A DNA stretch of 64,000 nt. Origin: Arenibacter certesii DSM 19833. Its GTDB lineage: Bacteria > Bacteroidota > Bacteroidia > Flavobacteriales > Flavobacteriaceae. The translations under genes and the position numbers were made by a program. This document shows, in pieces, positions 25,822 to 34,525 of this stretch. Numbering within the stretch: the first letter of the stretch is position 1; each line of letters opens with the position of its first letter. Where the stretch lies: the NCBI RefSeq assembly GCF_000429545.1, contig NZ_AUCB01000015.1, positions 49,829-113,828 on the forward strand, in the 5' to 3' direction. A model generated the notes under the pieces. The model searched no databases. It was given only the letters and a program-made list of their open reading frames with translations, and had not been told where the DNA came from.

Positions 25822-26259
25822 TTACTCTATATTTACGATCTCTGGCATTTGAATAAGATCTACCCCCGCTTTTTCTAAAAATTGGAGCCCGGAATCGTCT
25901 TTGTAGTCCTTCTGATATACTACACGTTTTATGCCAGATTGATGAATTAATTTACTGCATTCCTTACAAGGAGATAAAGTAATATATAAGGTAGCCCCTT
26001 CGCAAGATTGCGTAGAGGAGGCAACCTTAGAGATAGCATTAGCTTCGGCATGCAGTACATACCATTTAGTATACCCCGCTTCATCCTCACATGTATTCTC
26101 AAACCCTGTGGGTGTACCATTATATCCATCGGAAATAATCATCCTATCCTTAACAATAATCGCACCCACTTGTTTTCGTTTGCAATAGGAGAGTTTCCCC
26201 CATTCACTCGCCATACGCAAATACGCTCTATCGTATTTTTCTTGCTTGCGTTCCTTCAT
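25822..26259 (-). CDS. Deoxycytidylate (dCMP) deaminase
   Basis: 145 residues. The zinc site is complete: HAE at residues 70-72 and PCKEC with Cys98 and Cys101. The substrate region SDGYNGTPTGFENTCEDE is typical of ComEB-type dCMP deaminases, which make dUMP for thymidylate synthesis. It is translated just ahead of the S41 protease, an arrangement frequent in Flavobacteriia. Confidence 0.93.
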   Translation of the reverse strand: MKERKQEKYDRAYLRMASEWGKLSYCKRKQVGAIIVKDRMIISDGYNGTPTGFENTCEDEAGYTKWYVLHAEANAISKVASSTQSCEGATLYITLSPCKECSKLIHQSGIKRVVYQKDYKDDSGLQFLEKAGVDLIQMPEIVNIE

Positions 26260-26736
26260 CTGTTATTTTATCGACTTAAATTAAATTCCTTAAAATTAGG
26301 GTTCAGAAACTAAAATTTCCATATTTATTGCAAATGCAGTGAAAATTAAGGAAATCCCCTGAGTTACTGGACGTACTAATCTTTACCACAATCAAAATTA
26401 ATACAATTTATGAATTCCAGATTTTTATTACCGTTAAGTTTAATACAATTACCACCAAGGAAACGTAGTGGTGGGCAGTAGTATTGCAGGGTACCGTATA
26501 AGATTAGGTAATATTCGGATGAAATGGCCTAAAATGGTATTATTTCCATTCAATTACCTTATTGCAGGCCCTTAAAGTAGTTAAGGGCAAATGTCGTTTT
26601 TAGAACGACTCATGCTTCATTACCTTTAAAACTCACTTTGCAAGTAAAAATACTCCAACAGCAGCAATAGGTAAATAACCCGCAGTATTTTATATAGACA
26701 AATAAAATTTGACCATGATGGTGGGCTAGGAATTAA
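26260..26736. other. Structured intergenic region
   Basis: No gene seen. Several inverted repeats lie in a row: ACCACC...GGTGGG around 26450-26476, AGGTAAT...ATTACCT (about 26505-26560), GCCCTTAA/TTAAGGGC (26568-26588) and GTCGTT/AACGAC (26593-26609). The latter two stand only five bases apart. This could be the 3' end of the leftward TerB/DnaJ message, or a small structured RNA. Confidence 0.5.
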
Positions 26737-27474
26737 TTACAAGCCTCTTTCCTTTTGCACGGCCTCATAAGCCTTCTGCACCTCCTTAAATTTCTCCTCG
26801 GCTCCTCTTTTAATAGCTTCGTTCTCCGTATTCACCCTGTCTGGATGATATTTCTTTGCCATTCTCCTGTAGGCTTTTTTAATTTCCTCGTCTGTGGCTG
26901 ACCTATCAATTTCTAAGATCTTATAGGCATTGTCAGCCGATTTGATAAACATAGCCTTAATGCTTTCAAAATCGATCTTGCTCACCCTAAAATAACCAGC
27001 TATTTCCCTTATTTTATCAATTTCTGCCTGACGGACAGTCCCATCGGCTTGAGCAATTCCAAAAAGGAAATGCAATAATTGTAATCTCACCTCATAACGG
27101 GTACGCTGGTTTAAATAAGTACAAATCTTTTCCGCAGAAACTTCCCTTTTCTTAACTACTTCATTAAAAGTTCTAAAAATAGCATTGGCTTTCTCTTTTC
27201 CATAAGTACCCACAAAGTACTGTTGAACATATTCCATTTCCCGTGGACTAACAACACCATCGGCTTTGATTACAATAGAACAGAGCGATAATAAATTTAG
27301 CTCAAAATCTGCTGGGGATACAGATTGGTTGGTGATATCCCTAAAGACAGAACCAGCACCTGTGCCACCTCTACTTTTAGCGCCATCTATAAAACTTCCT
27401 ATAAAAAATCCTAGTATGGCTCCGGGGAACCTAAACAAATAATACCCCAATATAGCGGCAAACCATTTTATCAT
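26737..27474 (-). CDS. TerB and DnaJ-domain co-chaperone-like membrane protein (DjlA-like)
   Basis: 245 residues. A glycine-rich N-terminal membrane segment ([20 protein letters not shown]), a TerB-like helical domain (about 55-165, with acidic [12 protein letters not shown] and [12 protein letters not shown] repeats), and a C-terminal J domain with HPD in [13 protein letters not shown]. This is the order of DjlA-type co-chaperones, which recruit DnaK to the membrane. The gene stands alone. Confidence 0.92.
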   Translation of the reverse strand: MIKWFAAILGYYLFRFPGAILGFFIGSFIDGAKSRGGTGAGSVFRDITNQSVSPADFELNLLSLCSIVIKADGVVSPREMEYVQQYFVGTYGKEKANAIFRTFNEVVKKREVSAEKICTYLNQRTRYEVRLQLLHFLFGIAQADGTVRQAEIDKIREIAGYFRVSKIDFESIKAMFIKSADNAYKILEIDRSATDEEIKKAYRRMAKKYHPDRVNTENEAIKRGAEEKFKEVQKAYEAVQKERGL

Positions 27475-27547
27475 CTTCTATCAAATTTGAGCAAAGATAT
27501 AATTTTAACATAGAAAAGAAGGTCTAATGAAAAGTTAAGGTGTTCTA

Positions 27548-27575
27548 TTGGAATGCACTAAATTGGTTATCTTTG
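27548..27575 (+). promoter_or_regulatory. Promoter of the bacilliredoxin gene
   Basis: TTG (27548-27550), a 17-base spacer and TATCTTTG (27568-27575) match the Bacteroidota -33/-7 consensus. The predicted start is near 27582, 29 bases before the ATG. Confidence 0.7.
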
Positions 27576-27610
27576 GAAAACTTATTAATAATTACACAAA
27601 AATAATATAT

Positions 27611-28021
27611 ATGTATCCTGCAGAATTAGTAAAACCGATGAGACAAGACCTGGCAAGTGCCGGTTTTGAAGAACTATATACAGCTGAGGCAGTAGAAGAC
27701 GCAATAAAGAAAGAGGGCACTATTTTAGTAGTAGTGAATTCTGTTTGTGGTTGCGCCGCGGCCAATGCTAGACCAGCAGCAAAAATGAGCCTTAAGAATG
27801 CTAAAAAACCTAGCCAATTGGTTACCGTATTTGCTGGTGTAGACACTGAAGCAGTAGATGCTGCCAGAGATTTAATGATTCCATTTCCTCCTTCTTCGCC
27901 TAGTATGGCTTTGTTTAAGGATGGGGAATTGGTCCACATGATAGAGCGTCACCATATTGAAGGTCGCCCTGCAGAAGTAATCGCAGAGAACTTAATGGAA
28001 GCGTATAACGAATTTTGTTAA
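27611..28021 (+). CDS. BrxA/BrxB family bacilliredoxin
   Basis: 136 residues from ATG 27611. The active site CGC (Cys46, Cys48) sits in VVNSVCGCAAANARPA, the YphP/YqiW signature, with a conserved PPSSPSMALFKDG. Bacilliredoxins remove low-molecular-weight thiols from proteins after oxidative stress, although Bacteroidota lack classic bacillithiol in many lineages, so the thiol partner is uncertain. It has its own promoter and terminator. Confidence 0.93.
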   Translation: MYPAELVKPMRQDLASAGFEELYTAEAVEDAIKKEGTILVVVNSVCGCAAANARPAAKMSLKNAKKPSQLVTVFAGVDTEAVDAARDLMIPFPPSSPSMALFKDGELVHMIERHHIEGRPAEVIAENLMEAYNEFC

Positions 28022-28063
28022 TCCAATAGGTCTTTCTTGAGTCCCAAAAAAGATTTTTGATTT

Positions 28064-28092
28064 AAAACCGCTTTGTAATAAGGCGGTTTTTT
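28064..28092 (+). terminator. Terminator after the bacilliredoxin gene
   Basis: AAAACCGC (28064-28071) pairs with GCGGTTTT (28083-28090) and T residues follow. A perfect -7 box, TATTTTTG (28092-28099), abuts it and probably drives plsC with almost no leader. Confidence 0.8.
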
Positions 28093-28103
28093 ATTTTTGT
28101 CAG

Positions 28104-28832
28104 ATGCAAAAGATAGTCGCATATCCCTTATCCATCCTCTATTTAGTCCTTTTTGGAGCTACACTATTAGTGTTTCATCCAATTCAGTGGATCTGTTTTA
28201 ATTGGTTTGGTTATGAGGCCCATAGAAAAAGCGTGGCGCTGTTAAACCTGTGTCTACTTAGATGTACCCACATCCTAGGCACTACCTATTCTTTTAAAAA
28301 CACCCATAGTGGTGATACTAACAGACCTGCCATTTTTGTTTTAAACCACCAGAGCATGCACGATATTCCTCCCATCATCTGGTTTATGAGAAAACACCAC
28401 CCCAAGTTTGTCAGTAAAATGGAATTGGGCAAGGGTATCCCCAGTGTATCCTATAATTTAAGACATGGTGGCTCTGTCCTTATCAACAGAAAAGATAGTA
28501 GACAATCCATAACGCAAATTGCAAAACTGGGTAGCTATATTGAAGAAACTAACCGTTCAGCTGTAATTTTTCCAGAAGGCACTAGAAGCAAAACGGGCGT
28601 ACCCAAAAAGTTTCATACCACCGGTTTAAAAATGCTTATGAAAAAAGCACCCTCTGCGTTAATTGTACCAATCAGTATTAACAACTCCTGGAAGATGTTG
28701 AAATATGGAAAATTCCCTTATGGCCTTGGAAACCATATTACCATAGAAGTGCACAAACCTATGGAGATTACTAACAATATAGATGACCTTATTGAAGAGG
28801 TAGAGCACACTATAACCCAACATATATCTTGA
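28104..28832 (+). CDS. plsC: 1-acylglycerol-3-phosphate O-acyltransferase family protein
   Basis: 242 residues. Membrane-interacting N-terminus (SILYLVLFGATLLVF), acyltransferase block I NHQSMHD (His82, Asp87), block II GSVLINRKDSRQS and block III FPEGTRS. It makes phosphatidic acid from lysophosphatidate. The downstream HD-domain gene begins at or within a few bases of its stop, indicating co-transcription. Confidence 0.92.
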   Translation: MQKIVAYPLSILYLVLFGATLLVFHPIQWICFNWFGYEAHRKSVALLNLCLLRCTHILGTTYSFKNTHSGDTNRPAIFVLNHQSMHDIPPIIWFMRKHHPKFVSKMELGKGIPSVSYNLRHGGSVLINRKDSRQSITQIAKLGSYIEETNRSAVIFPEGTRSKTGVPKKFHTTGLKMLMKKAPSALIVPISINNSWKMLKYGKFPYGLGNHITIEVHKPMEITNNIDDLIEEVEHTITQHIS

Positions 28833-28837
28833 CTGAA

Positions 28838-29494
28838 ATGACCAATACCGAAATTGTTAAGGAAACTATTGCCTTTGTAAAAGAAACTCTTCATGGCGCT
28901 GAGGGAGGTCACGATTGGTTCCATATACAGCGGGTCTTTAGAAATTCTTTACTAATAGCAAAGGAGGAGGAAGCAGATGCATTAGTAGTCAGCTTAGCCG
29001 CGTTATTGCACGATATTGCCGATGCCAAGTTTAATGATGGGGACGAATCTATAGGACCAACACTGGCAAAAGAATTTCTAAAATCCTTATCTGTGGAGGA
29101 AAAGGTTATTGATCATGTAGTAAAAATTATTCTGAATATATCCTTCTCTTCTAGCCTAGATCCTGAAAAGTCTTTTTCCTCTAAGGAATTGATGATTGTA
29201 CAGGATGCCGACCGGCTAGATGCCATTGGGGCTATAGGTATTGCCCGCGCTTTTAATTATGGCGGTTTTAAAAACAGGGAAATGTACAATCCCGAACTTG
29301 CTCCCAACCTGAAAATGAGTAAAGAGGAGTACAAAAAATCCAATGCTCCTACCCTAAACCACTTTTACGAAAAACTACTGCTATTAAAAGACAAAATGAA
29401 TACTGCTAGCGGAAAGCGATTAGCAGAAGAAAGACACCAATTTATGCTCCAATATTTAGAGCAGTTTTATATGGAATGGAACGGTAACGCCTAA
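28838..29494 (+). CDS. HD-domain phosphohydrolase
   Basis: 218 residues. His/Asp metal residues occur in GGHDWFHIQRV (His25, Asp26), ALLHDIADAKF (His58, Asp59) and VQDADRLDAIGAIGIARAF, matching the YedJ/YpgQ-type HD hydrolase group, which acts on nucleotides. An in-frame TTG nine bases upstream overlaps the plsC stop; ATG 28838 is preferred. The cytoplasmic substrate is not predictable. Confidence 0.9.
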   Translation: MTNTEIVKETIAFVKETLHGAEGGHDWFHIQRVFRNSLLIAKEEEADALVVSLAALLHDIADAKFNDGDESIGPTLAKEFLKSLSVEEKVIDHVVKIILNISFSSSLDPEKSFSSKELMIVQDADRLDAIGAIGIARAFNYGGFKNREMYNPELAPNLKMSKEEYKKSNAPTLNHFYEKLLLLKDKMNTASGKRLAEERHQFMLQYLEQFYMEWNGNA

Positions 29495-29583
29495 TCCATT
29501 AAATAAGATAACTTCATAATCGTAAGGATTTTAGGGCCATTTTTTTTGTACCTTATACTTCAATTCCCTAAAACCGACGAAAA

Positions 29584-31008
29584 ATGCAAAGAAGAAAATT
29601 TATTAAGAACGTTGCAGCTACTTCAGCTGCCTTTTCAATTGTTCCTAGCTTTGTTTTAGGGAAAAACCATATCCCTCCCAGTGATACCCTATATATAGGA
29701 GCTTTTGGTGTTGGTGGTAGAGGTTTTGATGTAATAAAAGGATTGCATAATACCAAAAAGGTGAAATTTGTTACCTTTTGTGATGTGGATGATAGAAGTG
29801 CAGCCATTTCCTACAAGGAATATCCCGAAGCAAAACGTTTTAAAGATTACAGAAAGGTCTATGAGGAGCATCTGAACCAAATTGATGCCATTATGGTAGC
29901 CACTCCAGACCACATGCATGCCAGTATTGCTCTGCCGTTTATGAGGGCCAAAAAACATGCGTACATAGAAAAACCACTTACCCATAATATTAATGAAGCC
30001 CGACTTTTAACTCGGGTGGCAAAGGAAAATGGCATTGTTACCCAAATGGGGAATCAAGGAGCATCTAGTGATGGAAGTAGGGAAGCTAGAGAGTGGGTAG
30101 ATTCTGGAATTATAGGGAAAGTATACAAGGTAGATTGTTGGACCAACCGCCCTGTATGGCCACAAGGGATTCCCGCTCCCATAGTGAAAAATAAAATCCC
30201 AAAAGAGTTGGATTGGGACCTCTGGATAGGTGTTGCTGCCATGCGTGATTACAATCATACCTATTTACCTTTTAAATGGCGCGGATGGTGGGATTTTGGC
30301 ACAGGTGCACTAGGTGATATGGGATGCCACATAATGGAAACCCCCTTTAGCGTACTAGACTTAGGCTACCCAACAGAAGCAGAGGCCAGCTGTACTACTA
30401 ATTGGGTAGATGATTTTGTGGAGGCCGACTATAATCAGTCCTGCCCCTCCTCTTCTATAGTACGACTCAAATTTAAAACTCAAGAACACGGAGAGATAGC
30501 ACTGAACTGGTATGATGGAGGCCTCCTGCCCGATTTGCCAGATAGTCTAAAAGACGGCGAACGTATTGGGGATACGGGAGGAGGATCTATTTTTTATGGC
30601 ACGCGTGGCGTATTAATATGCGATACCTATTCTAGAAACCCTAGATTGGTTCCTTCCTCTACCATGGAATTATTAAATGCTCCAAAACCCTATTTAAAAC
30701 GAATAGAAGACGATATAAACGGTCACCAGCGTAATTTTGTAGAAGCTTGTTTAAACGGCACTGAAACTTCATCCGATTTTAAACGCGCTGGACCACTTAC
30801 TGAAGCCGTATTGATGGGCAACTTAGCTATCAGGGCTTTTCAGTTTAAAAATTACAAGCCCGGTAAAAAAGCTGGAGATTGGGATCCCTTTGAATATCCA
30901 GGACGAAGAAAAATACTTTGGGACGGAGAAAACATGAGGGTAACCAATTTTGATAAAGCAAATGAGTGGGTAAAAGGAACCTATAGGCAAGGTTGGGAGT
31001 TAGGGTAG
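29584..31008 (+). CDS. Tat-exported Gfo/Idh/MocA family oxidoreductase
   Basis: 474 residues. Twin-arginine signal MQRRKFIKNVAATSAAF, NAD-binding fold (GAFGVGGRGFDVIKGL) and EKPLTHNINEA with the conserved EKP. The C-terminal domain includes PFKWRGWWDFGTGALGDMGC. The Tat signal implies the folded protein is exported with its cofactor, as in glucose-fructose oxidoreductase. Paralogous in layout to the protein at 45857-47323. It probably acts on sugars in the periplasm. Confidence 0.9.
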   Translation: MQRRKFIKNVAATSAAFSIVPSFVLGKNHIPPSDTLYIGAFGVGGRGFDVIKGLHNTKKVKFVTFCDVDDRSAAISYKEYPEAKRFKDYRKVYEEHLNQIDAIMVATPDHMHASIALPFMRAKKHAYIEKPLTHNINEARLLTRVAKENGIVTQMGNQGASSDGSREAREWVDSGIIGKVYKVDCWTNRPVWPQGIPAPIVKNKIPKELDWDLWIGVAAMRDYNHTYLPFKWRGWWDFGTGALGDMGCHIMETPFSVLDLGYPTEAEASCTTNWVDDFVEADYNQSCPSSSIVRLKFKTQEHGEIALNWYDGGLLPDLPDSLKDGERIGDTGGGSIFYGTRGVLICDTYSRNPRLVPSSTMELLNAPKPYLKRIEDDINGHQRNFVEACLNGTETSSDFKRAGPLTEAVLMGNLAIRAFQFKNYKPGKKAGDWDPFEYPGRRKILWDGENMRVTNFDKANEWVKGTYRQGWELG

Positions 31009-31049
31009 AAAAGTATATTTTAGTACGTACTATTCGCAATAGATAAAAA

Positions 31050-32324
31050 ATGCAAACAGAAGCGTATTTAAATGAGCTAATAGGGCCTTATATGTTGGGC
31101 GTTCTGATCAGTTTGGCCATTGGTTTAATTCTAGGTTTAGAACGCGAATATGACAAAATTAAAGATGAAGCCGGCTTTGCCGGTATTAGAACTTTTCCAA
31201 TAGTTACTCTACTAGGCTTCGTACTAGGCAATTTAACGGAAGCCTTCTCACTATGGTTGCCCATTGTAGGTTTTGGGTCTTTAATCTTATTTCTTGGCAT
31301 TGGCCAAGTAATTAAATCAAGAGTAGAAGTTGCCTTGGGAGTTACTACGAATCTTGCATTGATTACAGCCTTTGTACTAGGGTTAATGGTCTCTGAAGAA
31401 TTATATAGGGATTCTGTTGCAACAGCGGTCATTGTGGTTACGCTACTCTCTTTAAAAACAACCTTTAGAACTATTATAAAAAATATTACTCACCAAGAAC
31501 TTTTCGCTTTTATAAAATTTGTTATTCTCGCCCTGCTTATATTGCCTTTCTTACCCAATATAAATTATGGAGCCAATGATTTACTGAATCCGTTTGAGAT
31601 TGGTTCTATTGTCGTAATCGTTTCCTTCTTAAACTTTATAGGGTATTTTCTAGTAAAATTTGTAGGGTCAAGAAAGGGAATCCTGTTAACTGCAATTTTA
31701 GGCGGACTCATTTCCAGCACTGCAGTAACTTGGGACTATGCCGCCAGAAGTAAGGAAAACCGCAATCTGTCCCGAGAGTATAGTGCGGGTATTATCATCG
31801 CATCGGCTATTATGTTTCCTCGTTTAGCCTTGCTTGCGACCATCTTTAATTCAGAAATTATTAATTATCTGATCTTTCCTTTAACCCTTCTCACTTTAAT
31901 TTGCCTTATCCCCAGCATACTATTAATTAAAAAAGGGGCACAAAAGGCAGATACGGAAATTGATTTAGGAAATCCATTAGACATTTTAAACGCGCTTAGT
32001 TTTGCTGTTATTTATGTTATTATTCTATATGCCGTTCATTATGGTAATATGTATTTTGGCGAAAGCGGACTTTACTACTCTGCCCTAATTGCGGGATTGG
32101 CAGATACCACTGCAATCACTATAAGCATGGCAAAATTTGGTTTGGATGGAAATGCGTTACAACTTTCTACCCTTGTCATTATTGCTTCCACCCTAAGCAA
32201 CACCTTGGTGAAACTAGTCATTACCTTCTTTAGGGGTTCCAAAGCTACGGGAAGATGGGTTGGGTATATTTTTGGTGCTTTAATAGTAGTGGGTACCCTC
32301 TATATTGCAATTCTAGGTTGGTAG
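31050..32324 (+). CDS. MgtC/SapB and DUF4010 domain membrane protein
   Basis: 424 residues, about 12 to 13 membrane helices. The N-terminal third is MgtC/SapB-like (SLAIGLILGLEREY, GFAGIRTFPIVTLLG); the rest is DUF4010 (SRKGILLTAILGGLISSTAV, IAGLADTTAITISMAKFG). The family has no settled transport role. It follows the Gfo/Idh gene by 41 bases. Confidence 0.9.
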   Translation: MQTEAYLNELIGPYMLGVLISLAIGLILGLEREYDKIKDEAGFAGIRTFPIVTLLGFVLGNLTEAFSLWLPIVGFGSLILFLGIGQVIKSRVEVALGVTTNLALITAFVLGLMVSEELYRDSVATAVIVVTLLSLKTTFRTIIKNITHQELFAFIKFVILALLILPFLPNINYGANDLLNPFEIGSIVVIVSFLNFIGYFLVKFVGSRKGILLTAILGGLISSTAVTWDYAARSKENRNLSREYSAGIIIASAIMFPRLALLATIFNSEIINYLIFPLTLLTLICLIPSILLIKKGAQKADTEIDLGNPLDILNALSFAVIYVIILYAVHYGNMYFGESGLYYSALIAGLADTTAITISMAKFGLDGNALQLSTLVIIASTLSNTLVKLVITFFRGSKATGRWVGYIFGALIVVGTLYIAILGW

Positions 32325-32384
32325 ATGATCATTGGCTGACACAAAAGATTTAGAAATAAGATAAACACCTATAATGTTCCACAA

Positions 32385-32416
32385 AAAAACCCCCATTCTA
32401 AAACTTTAGAATGGGG
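32385..32416 (-). terminator. Terminator of the FrnE-like gene
   Basis: CCCCATTCTAAA (32391-32402) pairs with TTTAGAATGGGG (32405-32416). On the minus strand the stem runs into seven T residues, so it mainly ends the leftward gene at 32446; it may also slow the rightward one. Confidence 0.82.
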
Positions 32417-32445
32417 ATTAATAACTTTAGAACAGGTCGCAACTT

Positions 32446-33144
32446 TTAGCAGTTCCCGTCTATATCACAAGAACCACCAGTTTCCACTTGTTGTACTTCC
32501 TCCAAATGATTCTCCCATGCTTTTTCCAAGGTATCTAAAAACACTTCAGTAGGTTGGGCTCCCGATACTCCATACTTACTGTTCAATACAAAAAAGGGCA
32601 CCCCACTTACACCCAAGTTACGTGCCTCCATTTGGTCTTGCCTTACCTCATAGGTGAAATCTTCAGATTGTAACATGGTACGTACTTCTTCTCCATTTAG
32701 TCCATTAGCACTGGCCAACTCTACCAAGAAATCTATATCATCTATATTTTTTCCAGCTACCAAATGAGCATTAAACAAAGCTTCCTTTATGTCGCCGCTT
32801 TTGTCTTTAGATTGCGCATAATGCATCAGTCTATGTGCTTTTAAGGAATTTGCAGGTACCGATTGGTCCAATTTAAAATCAATTCCTACTTCTTTAGCCA
32901 TTTGTGCCGCTCCGTTAAACATTTGCATCGCTTGCTCCCGGCCAACGCCCTTGGACTCGCAAAAATGATCAATAGCACCAATATCGGTACGCGTCTGCAA
33001 ATTAGGATCTAGTTCAAAGCTCTTCCAAACCACATTTACCTTATCTGCATGTTCGAATTTGCCTAAAGCTTCCTCAAACCTTCTTTTTCCAATATAACAA
33101 AACGGACATCTTATGTCCGACCAAATACTAATCTCCATATTCAC
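32446..33144 (-). CDS. DsbA family oxidoreductase, FrnE-like
   Basis: 232 residues without signal peptide. The thioredoxin-fold active site CPFC (Cys13, Cys16) in SDIRCPFCYIGKRRFEEAL is the FrnE/2-hydroxychromene isomerase-type DsbA signature, with cis-Pro region GVSGVPFFVLN. The C-terminus ends CDIDGNC, an extra cysteine pair. It is a cytosolic disulfide oxidoreductase or isomerase, and stands alone. Confidence 0.9.
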   Translation of the reverse strand: MNMEISIWSDIRCPFCYIGKRRFEEALGKFEHADKVNVVWKSFELDPNLQTRTDIGAIDHFCESKGVGREQAMQMFNGAAQMAKEVGIDFKLDQSVPANSLKAHRLMHYAQSKDKSGDIKEALFNAHLVAGKNIDDIDFLVELASANGLNGEEVRTMLQSEDFTYEVRQDQMEARNLGVSGVPFFVLNSKYGVSGAQPTEVFLDTLEKAWENHLEEVQQVETGGSCDIDGNC

Positions 33145-33352
33145 TTATTTTATAATTATACCAACAAGTATACTTGTCGATCTTAAAATTCATCACAACC
33201 CTATGAGTCGGCATTTTTAAACAAACCTTACAAAGGTCCATATAAAAGTTGATTAATGTCTTCTTTCACTGTAATGTGACCTAATACAATAGCTTAGAAA
33301 GATAAAGCGGATTAAGATTTGAGCCTTGTACTTAATAACGAAAAGGGAGGCA

Positions 33353-34435
33353 TCAAAATTGATCAAACAAATCTAATTGGCCGTCTTTATATTGGTGATG
33401 AAGGGACGTGTTCAGCTTTGGGAAAACTTTATCCTTAAAATACCTTCTCTTGGCCAAATGCATCATCTCATGAATCTGTTGTGCAATTTTACCTTCCCCG
33501 CGACTCCGGATACCAAACCTACTGTCATTTAAGGATCCGCCATGGCACTCCTTAATCTGATTAAGCACCTTGTCTGCCCTGTCGGGTAGCGTCTTACGTA
33601 TCCAATCTTCAAAAAGGCCTCCTATGGCGCCGTTCAGACGGACTACAGTAAAACCTATGGAAAGCGCACCGTTATCAGCAACGGCTTTTGCTAATGGTAG
33701 TATCTCATGACTATTTATACCCGGGATAATGGGGGCAAGCATCGCATTCACGGGAATATGGTGTTCAGATAAAATTCGAATGGTCTCCAAGCGCTTTTTT
33801 ATGGAAGCCGTCCTCGGTTCCAAGATTCTTCTAGTGTTTTCAGATAGGGTGGTTACGGACACATTTACCCCGATCAGATTGTCCTTTGCAAGCTGGGTAA
33901 GGATATCCAAATCCCTCAAGACCAAGGCATTTTTAGTTATGATACCTACAGGGTGCCGGTATTTTAAGAAGACTTCCAAACAGGCCCTGGTTATTTCAAA
34001 TTTCCGTTCTGCAGGTTGGTAACAGTCCGTATTGCCCGAAAGTACGATAGTGGTTGCCTTCCAGTTCTTACTTTTCAGTTTTGCCTCCAATAATTTTGGG
34101 GCTTCTTTTTTAATCAAAATCTTTCTTTCAAAATCAAGTCCAGCACTATATCCCCAATACTCATGGGAATTACGGGCATAGCAATAGATACAGCCATGTT
34201 CACAACCCTGATACGGGTTTAGGGAATAGGTCATTCCCACATCTGGGCTATCTACCTTATTAACAATGGTTTTGGGAAATATGGGGAGGTATAGGGTCTT
34301 ATTGGAATCGGCCTCATCTTCCTCTAGGCGACAGAATTCAAGGAAATCATCCCGTAGTTCACTGGAAAATTCTGAAAAGCGATTAGTGGTGTTTTGTTGG
34401 GCCCCACGCCCTTTAATAATATCCTTAGTGTTCAC
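33353..34435 (-). CDS. PA0069 family radical SAM protein
   Basis: 360 residues. The radical SAM cluster motif CEHGCIYCYAR (Cys78, Cys82, Cys85) is preceded by MTYSLNPYQGC, which defines the PA0069/SplB-like group. Later segments include LSGNTDCYQPAERKF and GIITKNALVLRD. Function unknown; the group resembles DNA photoproduct lyases. It is monocistronic, followed by about 200 bases without genes. Confidence 0.9.
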   Translation of the reverse strand: MNTKDIIKGRGAQQNTTNRFSEFSSELRDDFLEFCRLEEDEADSNKTLYLPIFPKTIVNKVDSPDVGMTYSLNPYQGCEHGCIYCYARNSHEYWGYSAGLDFERKILIKKEAPKLLEAKLKSKNWKATTIVLSGNTDCYQPAERKFEITRACLEVFLKYRHPVGIITKNALVLRDLDILTQLAKDNLIGVNVSVTTLSENTRRILEPRTASIKKRLETIRILSEHHIPVNAMLAPIIPGINSHEILPLAKAVADNGALSIGFTVVRLNGAIGGLFEDWIRKTLPDRADKVLNQIKECHGGSLNDSRFGIRSRGEGKIAQQIHEMMHLAKRRYFKDKVFPKLNTSLHHQYKDGQLDLFDQF

Positions 34436-34525
34436 GAATTTGGATTTATTCCAAATTTATGGAATTTCACCCTGTATCGTATGGAAATTATGTTAAACTT
34501 ATTTTTGATTTTTTAAGGCGCAATG

